64,000 nt of DNA from Geomonas anaerohicana (GCF_016458305.1 NZ_JAEMHL010000004.1:310001-374000), one strand, 5' to 3'; positions 21,850 to 31,106 are shown, counted from the first letter of the stretch. Notes: generated by a model from the letters alone, not told the origin. Numbers and translations are program-made.

Positions 21850-21883
21850 CCCCCCTTGTGAAAGGGGGGACAGGGGGGATTTA
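21850..21883. repeat. Palindromic repeat (family A, CCCCCTTGTGAAAGGGGG type)
   Basis: CCCCCCTTGTGAAAGGGGGG hairpin followed by ACAGGGGGGATT. Same family as 27797-27884 and 37868-37903. Confidence 0.75.
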
Positions 21884-22004
21884 CTTTTTGCCCGGTGCTG
21901 CCGGCTCAACCTGCCGGAGTTGGGTTAAAGCTTGCGGTTGCTACAGCAGCATGTTATGAGTAGCATCGTTCAGAGAACCGGGGAGATCCGGGTAAGGAGA
22001 ATAG

Positions 22005-22793
22005 ATGCAGGAACGTTTGCAGAAGATACTTTCACAGGCGGGAATCGCCTCACGCCGCGAGTCGGAAACCATCATCGCTGCCGGGCGGGTGTCCGTGAAC
22101 GGCGTCGTGGTTACCGAGCTGGGCACCAAGGCCGATACCGACACCGATACCATCACCGTGGACGGCAAGCCGATCACGGTTGGCGAGAAGCGGGTCTACC
22201 TGCTCCTTTACAAGCCGGTCGGCTACATGACCACCATGAAGGACCCGGAGGGGCGTCCCATCGTTTCCGACCTGTTGAAGGGTGTGCAGGAGCGGGTCTA
22301 CCCGGTCGGCCGCCTGGACTACAACACCGAAGGGTTGCTGCTTTTGACCAACGACGGGGCTTTCGCCAACATGCTGATGCACCCGAGTCACGAAGTGGAC
22401 AAGGGCTACCTGGTGCGGGTGAGCGGACACGTCTCGCCGGCTCAGATTCAGAAGCTGGCCGAAGGGGTGAAGCTGGAGGACGGCATGACCGCCCCGGCCA
22501 AGGTCCTTCCGGTAAGCGAAAGCGACAACAACTCCTGGATCTCCATCACCATCCACGAGGGACGCTACCGCCAGGTGCGCCGTATGTGCGAGGCGGTGGG
22601 GCTGAACGTCGTGCGTCTGAAGAGATCGCGCTACGACTTCCTGGAGATCGGCGAGATGAAGCCGGGTGAATTCAGGCACCTCACCTCCGAGGAGGTGGCG
22701 AAACTGAAGCGGAAGACGGTTCCCAGCGGTACCGGCCGCGGGCCGAGAAAGACCGGAGTAGTGGCAAGGAGAAAGATCGCACCGCGCAGGTAA
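22005..22793 (+). CDS. rluB: rRNA pseudouridine synthase, RsuA/RluB family
   Basis: 262 residues. The N-terminal S4 RNA-binding domain (1-60; RLQKILSQAGIASRRESE) precedes the catalytic domain with Asp105 in GRLDYNTEGLLLLTNDG. The C-terminal tail is basic (RGPRKTGVVARRKIAPRR). RluB modifies U2605 of 23S rRNA in E. coli. The length fits RluB better than RluF, but the exact target is inference. TAAGGAGAATAG precedes the ATG. Single gene with its own terminator. Confidence 0.9.
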   Translation: MQERLQKILSQAGIASRRESETIIAAGRVSVNGVVVTELGTKADTDTDTITVDGKPITVGEKRVYLLLYKPVGYMTTMKDPEGRPIVSDLLKGVQERVYPVGRLDYNTEGLLLLTNDGAFANMLMHPSHEVDKGYLVRVSGHVSPAQIQKLAEGVKLEDGMTAPAKVLPVSESDNNSWISITIHEGRYRQVRRMCEAVGLNVVRLKRSRYDFLEIGEMKPGEFRHLTSEEVAKLKRKTVPSGTGRGPRKTGVVARRKIAPRR

Positions 22794-22826
22794 TCCTGCA
22801 CCGGGTGCCGCCAGCGCAAACAAGAA

Positions 22827-22852
22827 AAGCCGCCCGAGGGCGGCTTTTTTTA
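22827..22852 (+). terminator. Terminator after the pseudouridine synthase gene
   Basis: AAGCCGCCC and GGGCGGCTT form a tight stem followed by a T-run. Confidence 0.88.
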
Positions 22853-22885
22853 TAGGTATATTAAACCTGCACGCAGTGATGGGAC

Positions 22886-22975
22886 TCAGGCCGAGGCGGA
22901 GGAGTTCTCGTCGCAATCGTCCTGCGCGGGCTCCGGAAAGCCGGAGCCGTCCCACTGGAAGCAGATAGGTATCAT
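22886..22975 (-). CDS. Possible 29-residue microprotein downstream of mucR
   Basis: The reverse-strand ATG at 22975 opens MIPICFQWDGSGFPEPAQDD, then a short acidic, serine-rich tail ending at TGA 22886. It starts 11 bp after the mucR stop, so it could be cotranscribed. Composition (two Cys, acidic) is protein-like, but no ribosome site is visible and chance is possible. Confidence 0.25.
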   Translation of the reverse strand: MIPICFQWDGSGFPEPAQDDCDENSSASA

Positions 22976-22986
22976 CACATTTGGGG

Positions 22987-23493
22987 TTACGCGCTCATCT
23001 GCTGCTTCTGTTTCGGCACGCGCGGCGCCTTCGCGGGCTTTTTTTCAGCACCGCCTTTGGCCGCCAACTTCGCCGCCCGTACGGCGCGCGCCTTCGCCAG
23101 GTTGTCCGCCAGTCCCTTCTCCTGCGCCATCCTTCTGCGCGCCTCGGAGAAGTTCTTCGCGGTCAGGGCCTGGTTGCTGGGAATACCGAACTGCTTGCGG
23201 TACTCGCCGGGCTTGATGCCATGAACCTGGGCCAGGTGGCGTGCGAGGGTCTTCATGCCGCTCTTGCCGCACAGCATGCAGCTTATCTGGTCGGGCTGGA
23301 AGGCCTTCTTCAGGGTAACGGCCGGGCCTTTGCCTTCGCCCCTTTCCACCCCCTCGCCGGTCTCCACTTCGAGCTTCTGCAGGGCGCCATGCACCTTCTG
23401 CAGTTCAAGAAGCAAATCTTCGCCTGACATCTCTGTAACCGAGGCATGTGAAGAGACAATGGTCGCCGTCAATTCGAGCAGTGATGATGCCAT
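22987..23493 (-). CDS. mucR: MucR/Ros family zinc-finger transcriptional regulator
   Basis: 168 residues. The central Ros/MucR fold has the zinc ligands of CMLCGKSGMKTLARHLAQVHG (C-x2-C...H-x4-H), followed by KPGEYRKQFGIPSNQALTAKNFSEARR, characteristic of MucR. The N-terminus is helical. The C-terminal ~40 residues are Lys/Ala-rich and disordered, longer than in alphaproteobacterial MucR. AAAAGGAGGAGC precedes the ATG. Such proteins act as AT-rich-DNA-binding, H-NS-like repressors in Alphaproteobacteria; targets here are unknown. Confidence 0.9.
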   Translation of the reverse strand: MASSLLELTATIVSSHASVTEMSGEDLLLELQKVHGALQKLEVETGEGVERGEGKGPAVTLKKAFQPDQISCMLCGKSGMKTLARHLAQVHGIKPGEYRKQFGIPSNQALTAKNFSEARRRMAQEKGLADNLAKARAVRAAKLAAKGGAEKKPAKAPRVPKQKQQMSA

Positions 23494-23601
23494 CGTTTCG
23501 CTCCTCCTTTTAGAGTTTTAGAGTGCGTAAATGAGACGCTTATTATTAAACTATACACAGGTTTAAAAGCAAGTGATAAATGACATGTGTAAACAAAAAA
23601 G

Positions 23602-23631
23602 TTGACTGGCTTCACAAATTTCTGCTAGTTT
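23602..23631 (+). promoter_or_regulatory. Candidate promoter of the ferredoxin oxidoreductase operon
   Basis: TTGACT (23602-23607), 18-bp spacer, TAGTTT (23626-23631), ending 55 bp before the first start codon. Same imperfect minus-10 as the element at 9050. Confidence 0.5.
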
Positions 23632-23686
23632 CCAGCGCTGATTGCATGGCCTGAGCAGGCCGCGAGACAATGAGGGGACATAAGGC

Positions 23687-23890
23687 ATGGGTAGAATTGT
23701 AATAGACGAAATGCGCTGCAAGGGCTGCGGTATCTGCACCATTGCTTGCCCAAAGAAGCTGATCAGGCTATGCGAGAAGGTCAACATCCAGGGATATGCA
23801 CCGGCTGAGGCTCCCAATCTGGAGCAGTGCACCGGCTGTGCTCTCTGCGCCGAAATCTGTCCTGATGTTGCCATAACTGTCTTCAAGTAA
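23687..23890 (+). CDS. 4Fe-4S ferredoxin (delta) subunit of 2-oxoacid:ferredoxin oxidoreductase
   Basis: 67 residues with two cluster motifs: CKGCGICTIACP and CTGCALCAEICP. It carries electrons from the TPP-containing core to ferredoxin. It is the first gene of a delta-alpha-beta-gamma operon. A 113-bp gap with GC-rich inverted segments separates it from the alpha gene. AATGAGGGGAC upstream contains a usable ribosome site. Confidence 0.92.
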   Translation: MGRIVIDEMRCKGCGICTIACPKKLIRLCEKVNIQGYAPAEAPNLEQCTGCALCAEICPDVAITVFK

Positions 23891-24003
23891 TTTAACACTG
23901 AAAAAGTGTCGCCTGCTGATTGCTCGACCCGGGCCGGCCCAGGCCCGGACCGCGTCGACAGCCCGAGGTGTACCTCGGACGGCAGGATCTGTGGGAGGGT
24001 CAA

Positions 24004-25074
24004 TTGTCTAAACGGCTTTTTGTCAAGGGGAACGAGGCCGCCGCCATGGGCGCGGTCGAAGCCGGTTGCCGCTACTACTTCGGTTATCCCATCACCCCGC
24101 AAAGCGATATCCCGGAATACCTTTCGCGCGAACTTCCGCCGCTGAACGGCGAGTTCATCCAGGCCGAGAGCGAGATCGGGGCGATCAACATGCTCCTGGG
24201 CGCCTCCGCTACCGGTGCGCGCGCCATGACCTCCTCCTCGAGCCCCGGCATCTCCTTGAAGCAGGAGGGGATCTCCTACATGGCCGGAGCCGAGCTCCCG
24301 GGCGTCATCATCAACATCTCCCGTTCCGGCCCGGGCCTGGGCGGCATCGACGCCTCCCAGTCCGACTACTTCCAGTGCGTGAAAGGCGGCGGCCACGGCG
24401 GCTACCACATCCCGGTGCTCGCCCCCAACTCCGTCCAGGAGATGTACGACCTCACCATGCACGCCTTCGACCTGGCCGACCTGTACCGCACCCCGGTCAT
24501 GCTCCTGGGTGATTCCGTCATCGGGCAGATGAAGGAGGCGCTCATCCCCAACCCGCGACCGGTGCGCGAGCTCCCGGCCAAGGGGTGGGCGGTCCGCGGC
24601 AAGAGCGGCGCCGAGCAGCGCGTGGTCAAGTCCCTGTTCCTGGGCGACGGCGAGCTGGAGGCCCACAACTGGCATCTGCACGCCAAGTACCAGGTCATGA
24701 AAGAGAAGGAGTGCATCTCCGAGGAATACGAGACCGCCGATGCCCGCCTGATCGTGGCCGGTTTCGGTTCCGTGTCCCGCATCGCCCACACGGCCGTGAC
24801 CATGGCGCGTGCCGAGGGGATGAAGGTGGGGCTGTTCCGTCCCGTCACCCTGTTCCCGTTCCCCGAAAAGGCGCTGGCGCAGGCCGCGGCCAGGGCCGGC
24901 AAGGTGCTGGTGGTGGAACTCAACACCGGACAGATGGTCGAGGACGTACGTCTCAGCGTAGGCGCCGCGGCGCAGGTCTCCTTCTACGGCAGGCCGCCGG
25001 GAGCCGGCTCCCTGCCGTCACCGGAGGAGCTGCTCGAAGTGATCAGGAAGAACTACGAGGAGACGGCGCGCTAG
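24004..25074 (+). CDS. vorB: 2-oxoacid:ferredoxin oxidoreductase alpha subunit, VorB type
   Basis: 356 residues. The pyrimidine-binding half is [34 protein letters not shown], followed by [27 protein letters not shown], matching the 2-ketoisovalerate:ferredoxin oxidoreductase VorB subfamily better than 2-oxoglutarate KorA. TTG 24004 is chosen as start because GGGAGGG lies 6 bp upstream and SKRLFVKGN is the usual N-terminus; an in-frame ATG at 23920 would add 28 unlikely residues. Substrate (branched-chain 2-oxoacids versus 2-oxoglutarate) is inferred. Confidence 0.9.
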   Translation: MSKRLFVKGNEAAAMGAVEAGCRYYFGYPITPQSDIPEYLSRELPPLNGEFIQAESEIGAINMLLGASATGARAMTSSSSPGISLKQEGISYMAGAELPGVIINISRSGPGLGGIDASQSDYFQCVKGGGHGGYHIPVLAPNSVQEMYDLTMHAFDLADLYRTPVMLLGDSVIGQMKEALIPNPRPVRELPAKGWAVRGKSGAEQRVVKSLFLGDGELEAHNWHLHAKYQVMKEKECISEEYETADARLIVAGFGSVSRIAHTAVTMARAEGMKVGLFRPVTLFPFPEKALAQAAARAGKVLVVELNTGQMVEDVRLSVGAAAQVSFYGRPPGAGSLPSPEELLEVIRKNYEETAR

Positions 25075-25096
25075 GCCGGGAAAGGGGTTGATCGAT

Positions 25097-25837
25097 ATGC
25101 AACAGGTTTTTAAAAGACCGCAGAGTTTGAAGGACGTGCAGACCCATTTCTGCCCCGGCTGCCATCACGGCACCATCCACCGCCTGGTGGCCGATGCCAT
25201 GGACCTTTACGGGGTGCAGGACCGGACCATCGGTGTGGCGTCGGTAGGATGCTCAGTCTTCCTGTACGGCTATTTCGACATCGACGTGGTCGAGGCTCCC
25301 CACGGCAGGGCTCCCGCCGTGGCCACCGGCGTCAAGCGCGCCAGGCCCGACAGCTTCGTCTTCACCTACCAGGGTGATGGCGACTTGGCCGCCATCGGCA
25401 CCGCCGAGATCATTCACGCCGCCAACCGCGGCGAGGACATCACCGTCGTCTTCGTCAACAACACCACCTACGGCATGACCGGCGGCCAGATGGCCCCGAC
25501 CACGCTGGTGGGGCAGAAGACCTCCACTTCCCCCTACGGTCGTGACAAGTCCAAGGACGGCTCCCCCATCAAGATGGCGGAGTTGATGGCGCAGTTGGGC
25601 GGCGTCGCCTACTCCGCGCGGGTGGCCGTGGATTCGCCCAAGCACGTCCTGGAGGCCAAGAAGGTGATGCGTGAGGCCTTCGGCTACCAGGCCCAGGGCA
25701 AAGGGTTCTCCTTCGTCGAGGTACTCTCCGCCTGCCCGACCAACTGGGGCATGAACCCCCTCAAGGCCAACGCAAGGATAGGTGAGGAGATGATCCCCTA
25801 CTTCCCGCTGGGCGTGTTCAAGAAGGAAGAGGCGTAG
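25097..25837 (+). CDS. 2-oxoacid:ferredoxin oxidoreductase beta subunit (TPP-binding)
   Basis: 246 residues. The iron-sulfur/TPP subunit signature HFCPGCHHG is near the N-terminus. The TPP-Mg motif begins GDGDLAAIG and ends [18 protein letters not shown] 25097 is preferred over TTG 25088 because AAAGGGG sits 9 bp before the ATG. Cysteines in VGCSVF and SACPTNWG are also family-typical. Pairs with the alpha subunit 22 bp upstream. Confidence 0.93.
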   Translation: MQQVFKRPQSLKDVQTHFCPGCHHGTIHRLVADAMDLYGVQDRTIGVASVGCSVFLYGYFDIDVVEAPHGRAPAVATGVKRARPDSFVFTYQGDGDLAAIGTAEIIHAANRGEDITVVFVNNTTYGMTGGQMAPTTLVGQKTSTSPYGRDKSKDGSPIKMAELMAQLGGVAYSARVAVDSPKHVLEAKKVMREAFGYQAQGKGFSFVEVLSACPTNWGMNPLKANARIGEEMIPYFPLGVFKKEEA

Positions 25838-25896
25838 CGCAGGTAACTTAGAACGTAGAACATAGAACAGGTTCTGATGTTTTCGGAGGGACGCGG

Positions 25897-26451
25897 ATGC
25901 GTAAAGATGTCTTGATAGCAGGGTTCGGTGGCCAGGGGGTTCTTTTGGCCGGCAACCTGCTTTCCTATGCAGCGATAGATGAAGGTAAGAACGTCAGTTA
26001 CTTTCCCGCCTACGGCGTCGAGAAGCGCGGCGGTTCCGCCACCTGCACGGTGGTGATCGCCGACGGCGCGGTCGGGTCCCCTGTGGTGGGGCAGCCCTCG
26101 GTGCTGGTGGTGCTGAACCAGGCATCGCTGGAGCGTTTCGGCGCCCGGGTGCGCCCCGGCGGCGTCCTCATCGTCAACTCGTCCCTGGTCGACGTCTCTG
26201 CTCTGGGGCGGACCGATATACAGATCGTGCCGGTCCCCATGAACGAGATCGCCACCGACCTGGGTGATCTCCGCATGGTGAACATGGTGGCGGTCGGTGC
26301 CTACGTCGCCCTCACCGATGCGGTCAAGCTCCCGTCCCTTGCGGCCGCGCTGTCCCAAGCGCTCCCCGAGCGCAACCACAAGTTCATCCCCGCCAACATC
26401 AAGGCGATAGAAACCGGGGCCGAGGCGGCCAGGGCAAAAAAAGAAGCTTGA
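25897..26451 (+). CDS. 2-oxoacid:ferredoxin oxidoreductase gamma subunit
   Basis: 184 residues. The gamma-domain signature IAGFGGQGVLLAGNLLS is at the N-terminus, then YFPAYGVEKRGGSATCTVVI and VPMNEIATDLGDLRMVNMVAVGAY. It binds at the CoA/alpha interface of the complex. CGGAGGG precedes the ATG. It is the last gene of the operon; its stop overlaps the minus-35 of the tRNA promoter. Confidence 0.92.
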   Translation: MRKDVLIAGFGGQGVLLAGNLLSYAAIDEGKNVSYFPAYGVEKRGGSATCTVVIADGAVGSPVVGQPSVLVVLNQASLERFGARVRPGGVLIVNSSLVDVSALGRTDIQIVPVPMNEIATDLGDLRMVNMVAVGAYVALTDAVKLPSLAAALSQALPERNHKFIPANIKAIETGAEAARAKKEA

Positions 26452-26477
26452 CTTTGGCATCCCAGTTCTGGTATTTA
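26448..26477 (+). promoter_or_regulatory. Promoter for tRNA-Gln/tRNA-Glu
   Basis: TTGACT (26448-26453), 18-bp spacer, TATTTA (26472-26477), 15 bp before the mature tRNA-Gln. It overlaps the stop codon of the preceding gene. Confidence 0.6.
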
Positions 26478-26492
26478 ACTGGTCTCTCGCGA

Positions 26493-26566
26493 TGGGGTAT
26501 CGCCAAGCGGTAAGGCAACGGACTCTGACTCCGTCATCCAAGGTTCGAATCCTTGTACCCCAGCCA
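26493..26566 (+). tRNA. tRNA-Gln (anticodon CTG)
   Basis: Cloverleaf: acceptor TGGGGTA/TACCCCA, anticodon stem ACGGA/TCCGT with loop CTCTGAC (anticodon CTG, reads CAG), T-arm GGTTCGAATCC, discriminator G, encoded CCA. Confidence 0.95.
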
Positions 26567-26604
26567 TACCAACCACAGCTTCATTGCAAGCTGCTACATA
26601 GTCA

Positions 26605-26679
26605 GGTCCCATCGTCTAGTGGTTAGGACACCGGCCTTTCACGTCGGTAACAGGGGTTCAAGTCCCCTTGGGATCACCA
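26605..26679 (+). tRNA. tRNA-Glu (anticodon TTC)
   Basis: Acceptor GGTCCCA/TGGGATC, anticodon stem CCGGC/GTCGG with loop CTTTCAC (anticodon TTC, reads GAA), T-arm GGTTCAAGTCC, discriminator A, encoded CCA. 38 bp after tRNA-Gln, one transcript likely. Confidence 0.95.
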
Positions 26680-26683
26680 CCTT

Positions 26684-26719
26684 AAAAACAGCGCCAGAAG
26701 CAGGGCGCTGTTTTTTTTT
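26684..26719 (+). terminator. Terminator of the tRNA-Gln/tRNA-Glu unit
   Basis: AAAAACAGCGCC and GGCGCTGTTTTT form the stem, with nine T; begins 4 bp after tRNA-Glu. Confidence 0.92.
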
Positions 26720-26816
26720 AAGCTGTGCCGGTGCTGCCGCAGGTCAGTGGTCGTCGCCGTTGCCTCCCGGGAGTTGCTCGAAGAGTGAGATAAATAACAT
26801 AGGACGGAGAAGGTCG

Positions 26817-27716
26817 ATGACCAAGACAGTGACCGTTTCAGAAACAACCTCGCCAACGCAGCAGTCTGCACCCACCATCCTCAGCATTTCCCGCCGTCCC
26901 CTGGCCGGTCTACCCATTTTGCTTCTCGCCATGCTGACCATCTGCCAACTGGCGCTGGTCACGCCGCTTCATGCCGCCGACAGCGTCTTCACCAGCACGA
27001 CCGCCATCAAGGAAGAGGCGGTGCGCTTTGCGGGAGAGGGGAAGCTCTTTCTGAAGGGGCCGGTTGATCCTTATCTCACCGGAACCGTCGTGACCGCCGG
27101 GCTGTTCGGCCTGACCTACCTTTTCGACGAGAAGATCCGCGATGAGTTTGCCGGCTCGCATCACGGGGTGATGAGAGGCATTACCGATGCCGGCAACGCG
27201 GTCGGTAACCCGCTGCTCCACCTCGGTGTCGCCGCCGCCTTCTACGGCGCCGGTGCCGTGACCGACCAGACCAAGGTCATGCAACTGGGCGAGGAGATGG
27301 GGGAGGCGCTGCTGTTGGCCGACGGCGCCACTTTTCTGCTCAAGGGGGTGATCGGGCGGGGGCGTCCCTACCAGGTCGACAGCAGTTCGAGCTATCGCCC
27401 GTTCCAGTTCAAGGACGGCTATGATTCGCTTCCCTCGATGCACACGGCTAGCTCGTTTGCCCTGGCCCACGTCGTTGCCGACAAGACGGACAACTTCTAC
27501 GGCAAGGCGGCCTGCTATGCCGCCGCCGGTCTGGCCGGATTTTCTCGGGTGTACCAGACCAAGCACTGGGCCAGCGACGTGGTGCTGGGAGCGGCCATCG
27601 GTGAGTTGGCCGGCGCCGCAGTCACGAGGTATCGTAACGCCCCTGCCGGAAGCGTGACCCTGGCGCCCATGTCCATCGAGGGCGCACCCGCACTGGCGCT
27701 GCTCGGGAAATTCTAG
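26817..27716 (+). CDS. Exported PAP2 family phosphatase
   Basis: 299 residues. A hydrophobic segment LAGLPILLLAMLTICQLALV followed by HAADS suggests a signal peptide (unusually long n-region) or an anchor. The PAP2 catalytic motifs are complete: KGVIGRGRP (~175), PSMH in YDSLPSMHTASSFAL (~206; Met for the usual Gly), and SRVYQTKHWASD (~243). The family dephosphorylates lipid phosphates such as undecaprenyl pyrophosphate, phosphatidylglycerol phosphate or lipid A at the periplasmic face. ATG 26817 is chosen because GGAGAAGGTCG precedes it and upstream codons overlap the tRNA genes. Confidence 0.85.
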   Translation: MTKTVTVSETTSPTQQSAPTILSISRRPLAGLPILLLAMLTICQLALVTPLHAADSVFTSTTAIKEEAVRFAGEGKLFLKGPVDPYLTGTVVTAGLFGLTYLFDEKIRDEFAGSHHGVMRGITDAGNAVGNPLLHLGVAAAFYGAGAVTDQTKVMQLGEEMGEALLLADGATFLLKGVIGRGRPYQVDSSSSYRPFQFKDGYDSLPSMHTASSFALAHVVADKTDNFYGKAACYAAAGLAGFSRVYQTKHWASDVVLGAAIGELAGAAVTRYRNAPAGSVTLAPMSIEGAPALALLGKF

Positions 27717-27796
27717 ACTTGGCCCCCCGAACCTCGCCCCTGTCCGCTGGGGCTGAGGACGAGGCTGATTAGAGATAATCTTCCGCTACCTGCCGC

Positions 27797-27884
27797 TCCC
27801 CCCTTGTCAAAGGGGGGCAGGGGGGGGGTCTTTCGCCAAAAAAAAGAAAATCCGCCTAAATCCCCCTCTGACAAGGGGGACTTT
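27797..27884. repeat. Inverted pair of family A palindromic repeats
   Basis: CCCCCCTTGTCAAAGGGGGG with a G-run on the left, then AATCCCCCTCTGACAAGGGG on the right, separated by an A-rich spacer. Same family as 21850-21883 and 37868-37903. Confidence 0.75.
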
Positions 27885-27949
27885 TGCCAGCGGGATGTCA
27901 CTGTTCCGCATATTTATTACAATCCGCAGGTATAGCTAAGGAGCTTCGC

Positions 27950-28624
27950 ATGCTGAAGGCAGTAGTTTTCGATTTCGACGGGATCATCGTGGACACCGAG
28001 CCGTTGCACTACAAGGCGTTCCAGGAACTGCTGGTGCCGCTGGGCCTGGGCTATTCCTGGCAGGAGTACCTCGATCTCTACATCGGCTTCGACGACCGTG
28101 ACGCCTTCCGGGAGGCTTTCCGGGTCCATGGCCGGGCGCTTTCCGACCAGGAACTCAAGGAGCTCATCAAGGGGAAGGCGGAGGCGTTCCTGAAGATCGT
28201 GTCGGGTGGCGTCGCGCCGTACCCCGGCGTGGTTGAGCTGATCCGTTCCATCTCCGGCAACCTCCCGCTTGCCCTTTGCAGCGGCGCCCTCAGTAGCGAT
28301 ATCGAGCCCATCCTCTCCCAACTGGACCTCACCGAAGCCTTCGACGTCAAGGTGACCGCCGACGAGGTCGCGGCGAGCAAGCCCGATCCCGAAAGCTACC
28401 GTCTTGCCGTGCAGCGGCTGCAGGAGCGTTTCCCCGGCCAGGTCGACGCGTCGGGCTCCATCGCCGTCGAGGACACCCCGGCCGGCATCGCCTCGGCGAC
28501 CGGCGCCGGCCTGAAGGTCCTGGCCGTCACCAACAGCTACCCCGGCGAGCGGCTGACCGGTGCCTGCCGCGTGGTGGAGACGCTGGCCGGCGTCGACCTC
28601 GAGGGTCTGCGCCTGCTCGTCTGA
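27950..28624 (+). CDS. HAD superfamily phosphatase (beta-phosphoglucomutase-like)
   Basis: 224 residues. Motif I VFDFDGIIVDTEPLHYKAF near the N-terminus (DxD nucleophile), a helical cap domain at ~18-85, motif II LCSGA, motif III lysine in AASKPDPESY, motif IV VEDTPAGIASATGAG. This is the subfamily of beta-phosphoglucomutase, phosphoglycolate and sugar phosphatases; substrate cannot be read from sequence. TAAGGAGCTTCGC precedes the ATG. hrpB starts 4 bp after the stop. Confidence 0.88.
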   Translation: MLKAVVFDFDGIIVDTEPLHYKAFQELLVPLGLGYSWQEYLDLYIGFDDRDAFREAFRVHGRALSDQELKELIKGKAEAFLKIVSGGVAPYPGVVELIRSISGNLPLALCSGALSSDIEPILSQLDLTEAFDVKVTADEVAASKPDPESYRLAVQRLQERFPGQVDASGSIAVEDTPAGIASATGAGLKVLAVTNSYPGERLTGACRVVETLAGVDLEGLRLLV

Positions 28625-28628
28625 TCCC

Positions 28629-31106
28629 ATGCTGAAACCGGCCGTCATCGACACCATACTCCCGGACCTGCTTGCGGTGCTGCAAGAGGGGAACGTCGCC
28701 GTGCTGCAGGCGCCCCCCGGTGCGGGCAAGACTACCCGCGTGCCGCTGGCACTGCTCGACGCGCCCCGACTGGCCGGGCGGATCATCATGCTGGAGCCGC
28801 GCCGCTTGGCCGCCGTGAACGCCGCCCGCTACATGGCCCAGTGCCTCGGTGAAGAGGTGGGGAAAACGGTCGGCTACAGCATCCGCTTCGAGCGCAAGGT
28901 CTCCAAGGCCACCCGCATCGAGGTGGTGACCGAGGGGATACTGGCCCGCCGCCTGCAGAGCGACCCGCTGCTGGAAGGTGTGGCGGCGGTGATCTTCGAC
29001 GAGTTCCACGAACGAAGCCTCACCTGCGATCTCTCCCTTGCCCTCTGCCGCGACGTTCAACTCGGGCTGCGCGAGGATCTGCGCCTGCTGGTCATGTCGG
29101 CGACGCTGGACGCCGAGCCGGTAGCGAGACTCCTTGGGGGCGCCCCGCTGGTTACCAGCGCAGGCCGCCAGTTTCCCGTCGACGTCCGTTATCTGAAGAC
29201 CGAGCCCGCGACCAGGCTCGCCGAAACGACCTGTGCCGGGGTGATCACGGCGCTGGCGGAGACCGAAGGGGATGTCCTGGTCTTCCTGCCCGGCGCGGGG
29301 GACATCAGGCGCTGCGAAAGCATCCTGCAGGGGCAACTCGGCTCGCAGGTGATGATCGCGGTCCTCTATGGGGACCTCCCCTTTGCGGCACAGGAGCGGG
29401 CCATCCTCCCCGGCGAGCGCCGCAAGGTGGTCCTTGCCACCAACATTGCCGAGACCAGCCTCACCATCGAAGGGGTGCGGGTGGTGGTCGATGCCGGCTA
29501 TTCCCGTCAGCTTCGCTACGATCCCTCAACCGGGCTGAACCGCCTCGATACCATGCGCATCTCGGCCGCCTCCGCGCAGCAGCGTGCCGGTCGCGCCGGC
29601 AGGGTTGCCCCCGGCGTCTGCTACCGCCTCTGGACCGAGCACACCCAGAACACTCTCCTTCCTTTCACTCCGCCCGAGATCAAGGTTTCCGACCTGGCTC
29701 CCCTGGCGCTCGACCTGGCGCAGTGGGGCGTGGCCGACCCCGCCTCGCTGAGTTTCCTTGATGAGCCCCCGGCTGCCCATCTTGCCGAAGGGCGTGCCCT
29801 GTTGCGCTCCTTGGGCGCCCTCGACCGGCGCGGCGCCATAACCGACCTCGGCCGCAGGATGGCCGCGCTCCCCATGCACCCGCGCCTTGCCGCCATGCTG
29901 ATCGGATCTGTCGATGCCGGCTGCGCGCCGCTTGCCTGTACCCTGGCTGCCATCCTCTCCGAACGGGACATTCTGCCGCGCGGCAGCGGCAGCATCTCGG
30001 ACAGCGACCTCTTGGACCGTCTGGATGCGGTGCGCGAACGGCGCGACCCGCAGGGGGCACGCACAGTGGAACGACTGGCTGCCTATTTTCGAGGCGCCCT
30101 CGGCGTGGCGGACACGGCGGCGCATGCCGACGCGGCCACTGTCGGTCGGCTGCTCCTGATGGCGTATCCGGACCGGGTGGCGCGCGAGAGGAGTCACGGC
30201 TCGGGGCGCTACCTGATGGCCAACGGCACCGGCGCCAAGCTCTCCCCGCGCAGTAACCTCCGGGCGCAGCCCTTCATCGTTGCCGTCGAGGTCGAGGGGG
30301 GCGGCGGCGAGGCGGACATCCACATGGCCAGTGCCGTTTCTCTGGAGGCGATCCGTTCCGGATGTACAGCCGACATCACCCGTGAGCGCAGGGTGTTCTG
30401 GGACGAGCGCGAGGGGAGGGTGGTGGCCCGCGACGAGGAGCGGCTCGGCGCGGTGGTGCTTTCCGAGCGGGCGGCGGTCCCCGAGAAGGAAGAAGTGGCC
30501 GCGGCACTTCTGCAGGGGATCCTTTCCGGTGCGGGCATCGGCGGGCTGAACTGGAGCGAGCAGGCCGCGCAGTACCGCAACCGGGTGCTTTTCCTGGCCC
30601 GGGCTCTGCCCGAGGGGGAACTCCCCGATCTCTCCGATGAGGCGCTCACCGCGAGTGTTGCGCAATGGCTCCTCCCCTATCTGCAGGGGGTGCGCAGCCT
30701 GGCCCAGCTGGCCAAGGTGGATCTGCTGCAGCCGTTGAAGTCACTGCTCGATTACCGGCAGCAGCAGCTCGTGGAACGGGAGGCGCCCACGCACCTGCAG
30801 GTTCCCAGCGGCTCGCGCGTTGCGTTGGAGTACCCGGCGGAGGGGGGACCGTTTCTGGCGGTGAAACTTCAAGAGATGTTCGGGTTAGCCGAGACGCCAC
30901 GTCTGGCGCGGGGAAGGGTGCCGGTGCTGATCCACCTTTTATCACCGGCACGGCGCCCCATCCAGGTCACTGCCGACCTGAAGAGTTTCTGGAACGGCGC
31001 CTATCGTGAAGTGTGCAAGGAGTTGAAGGGGCGCTACCCGAAACATCCCTGGCCTGACGACCCCTGGAACGCTCCGGCGACGAGACATGTGAAGAAGAGG
31101 ATGTGA
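28629..31106 (+). CDS. hrpB: ATP-dependent RNA helicase HrpB (DEAH family)
   Basis: 825 residues. Walker A PPGAGKTTRVP at about 28-38, LEPRRLAA, motif II DEFHERS near 124, motif III MSATLD, and motif VI QQRAGRAGRVAPG. Helicase-associated and C-terminal HrpB domains follow, ending with HLLSPARRPIQVTADLKSFW, SYR-type sequences and YPKHPWPDDPW typical of HrpB. ATG 28629 follows the previous stop by 4 bp, so the pair is probably cotranscribed. Function in bacteria is poorly defined (RNA processing in some species). Confidence 0.94.
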   Translation: MLKPAVIDTILPDLLAVLQEGNVAVLQAPPGAGKTTRVPLALLDAPRLAGRIIMLEPRRLAAVNAARYMAQCLGEEVGKTVGYSIRFERKVSKATRIEVVTEGILARRLQSDPLLEGVAAVIFDEFHERSLTCDLSLALCRDVQLGLREDLRLLVMSATLDAEPVARLLGGAPLVTSAGRQFPVDVRYLKTEPATRLAETTCAGVITALAETEGDVLVFLPGAGDIRRCESILQGQLGSQVMIAVLYGDLPFAAQERAILPGERRKVVLATNIAETSLTIEGVRVVVDAGYSRQLRYDPSTGLNRLDTMRISAASAQQRAGRAGRVAPGVCYRLWTEHTQNTLLPFTPPEIKVSDLAPLALDLAQWGVADPASLSFLDEPPAAHLAEGRALLRSLGALDRRGAITDLGRRMAALPMHPRLAAMLIGSVDAGCAPLACTLAAILSERDILPRGSGSISDSDLLDRLDAVRERRDPQGARTVERLAAYFRGALGVADTAAHADAATVGRLLLMAYPDRVARERSHGSGRYLMANGTGAKLSPRSNLRAQPFIVAVEVEGGGGEADIHMASAVSLEAIRSGCTADITRERRVFWDEREGRVVARDEERLGAVVLSERAAVPEKEEVAAALLQGILSGAGIGGLNWSEQAAQYRNRVLFLARALPEGELPDLSDEALTASVAQWLLPYLQGVRSLAQLAKVDLLQPLKSLLDYRQQQLVEREAPTHLQVPSGSRVALEYPAEGGPFLAVKLQEMFGLAETPRLARGRVPVLIHLLSPARRPIQVTADLKSFWNGAYREVCKELKGRYPKHPWPDDPWNAPATRHVKKRM

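Noticed and set aside
23891-24003. Upstream extension of vorB from ATG 23920
   Set aside because: The added 28 residues are Pro/Arg-rich and unlike the family; TTG 24004 has a correctly placed ribosome site.
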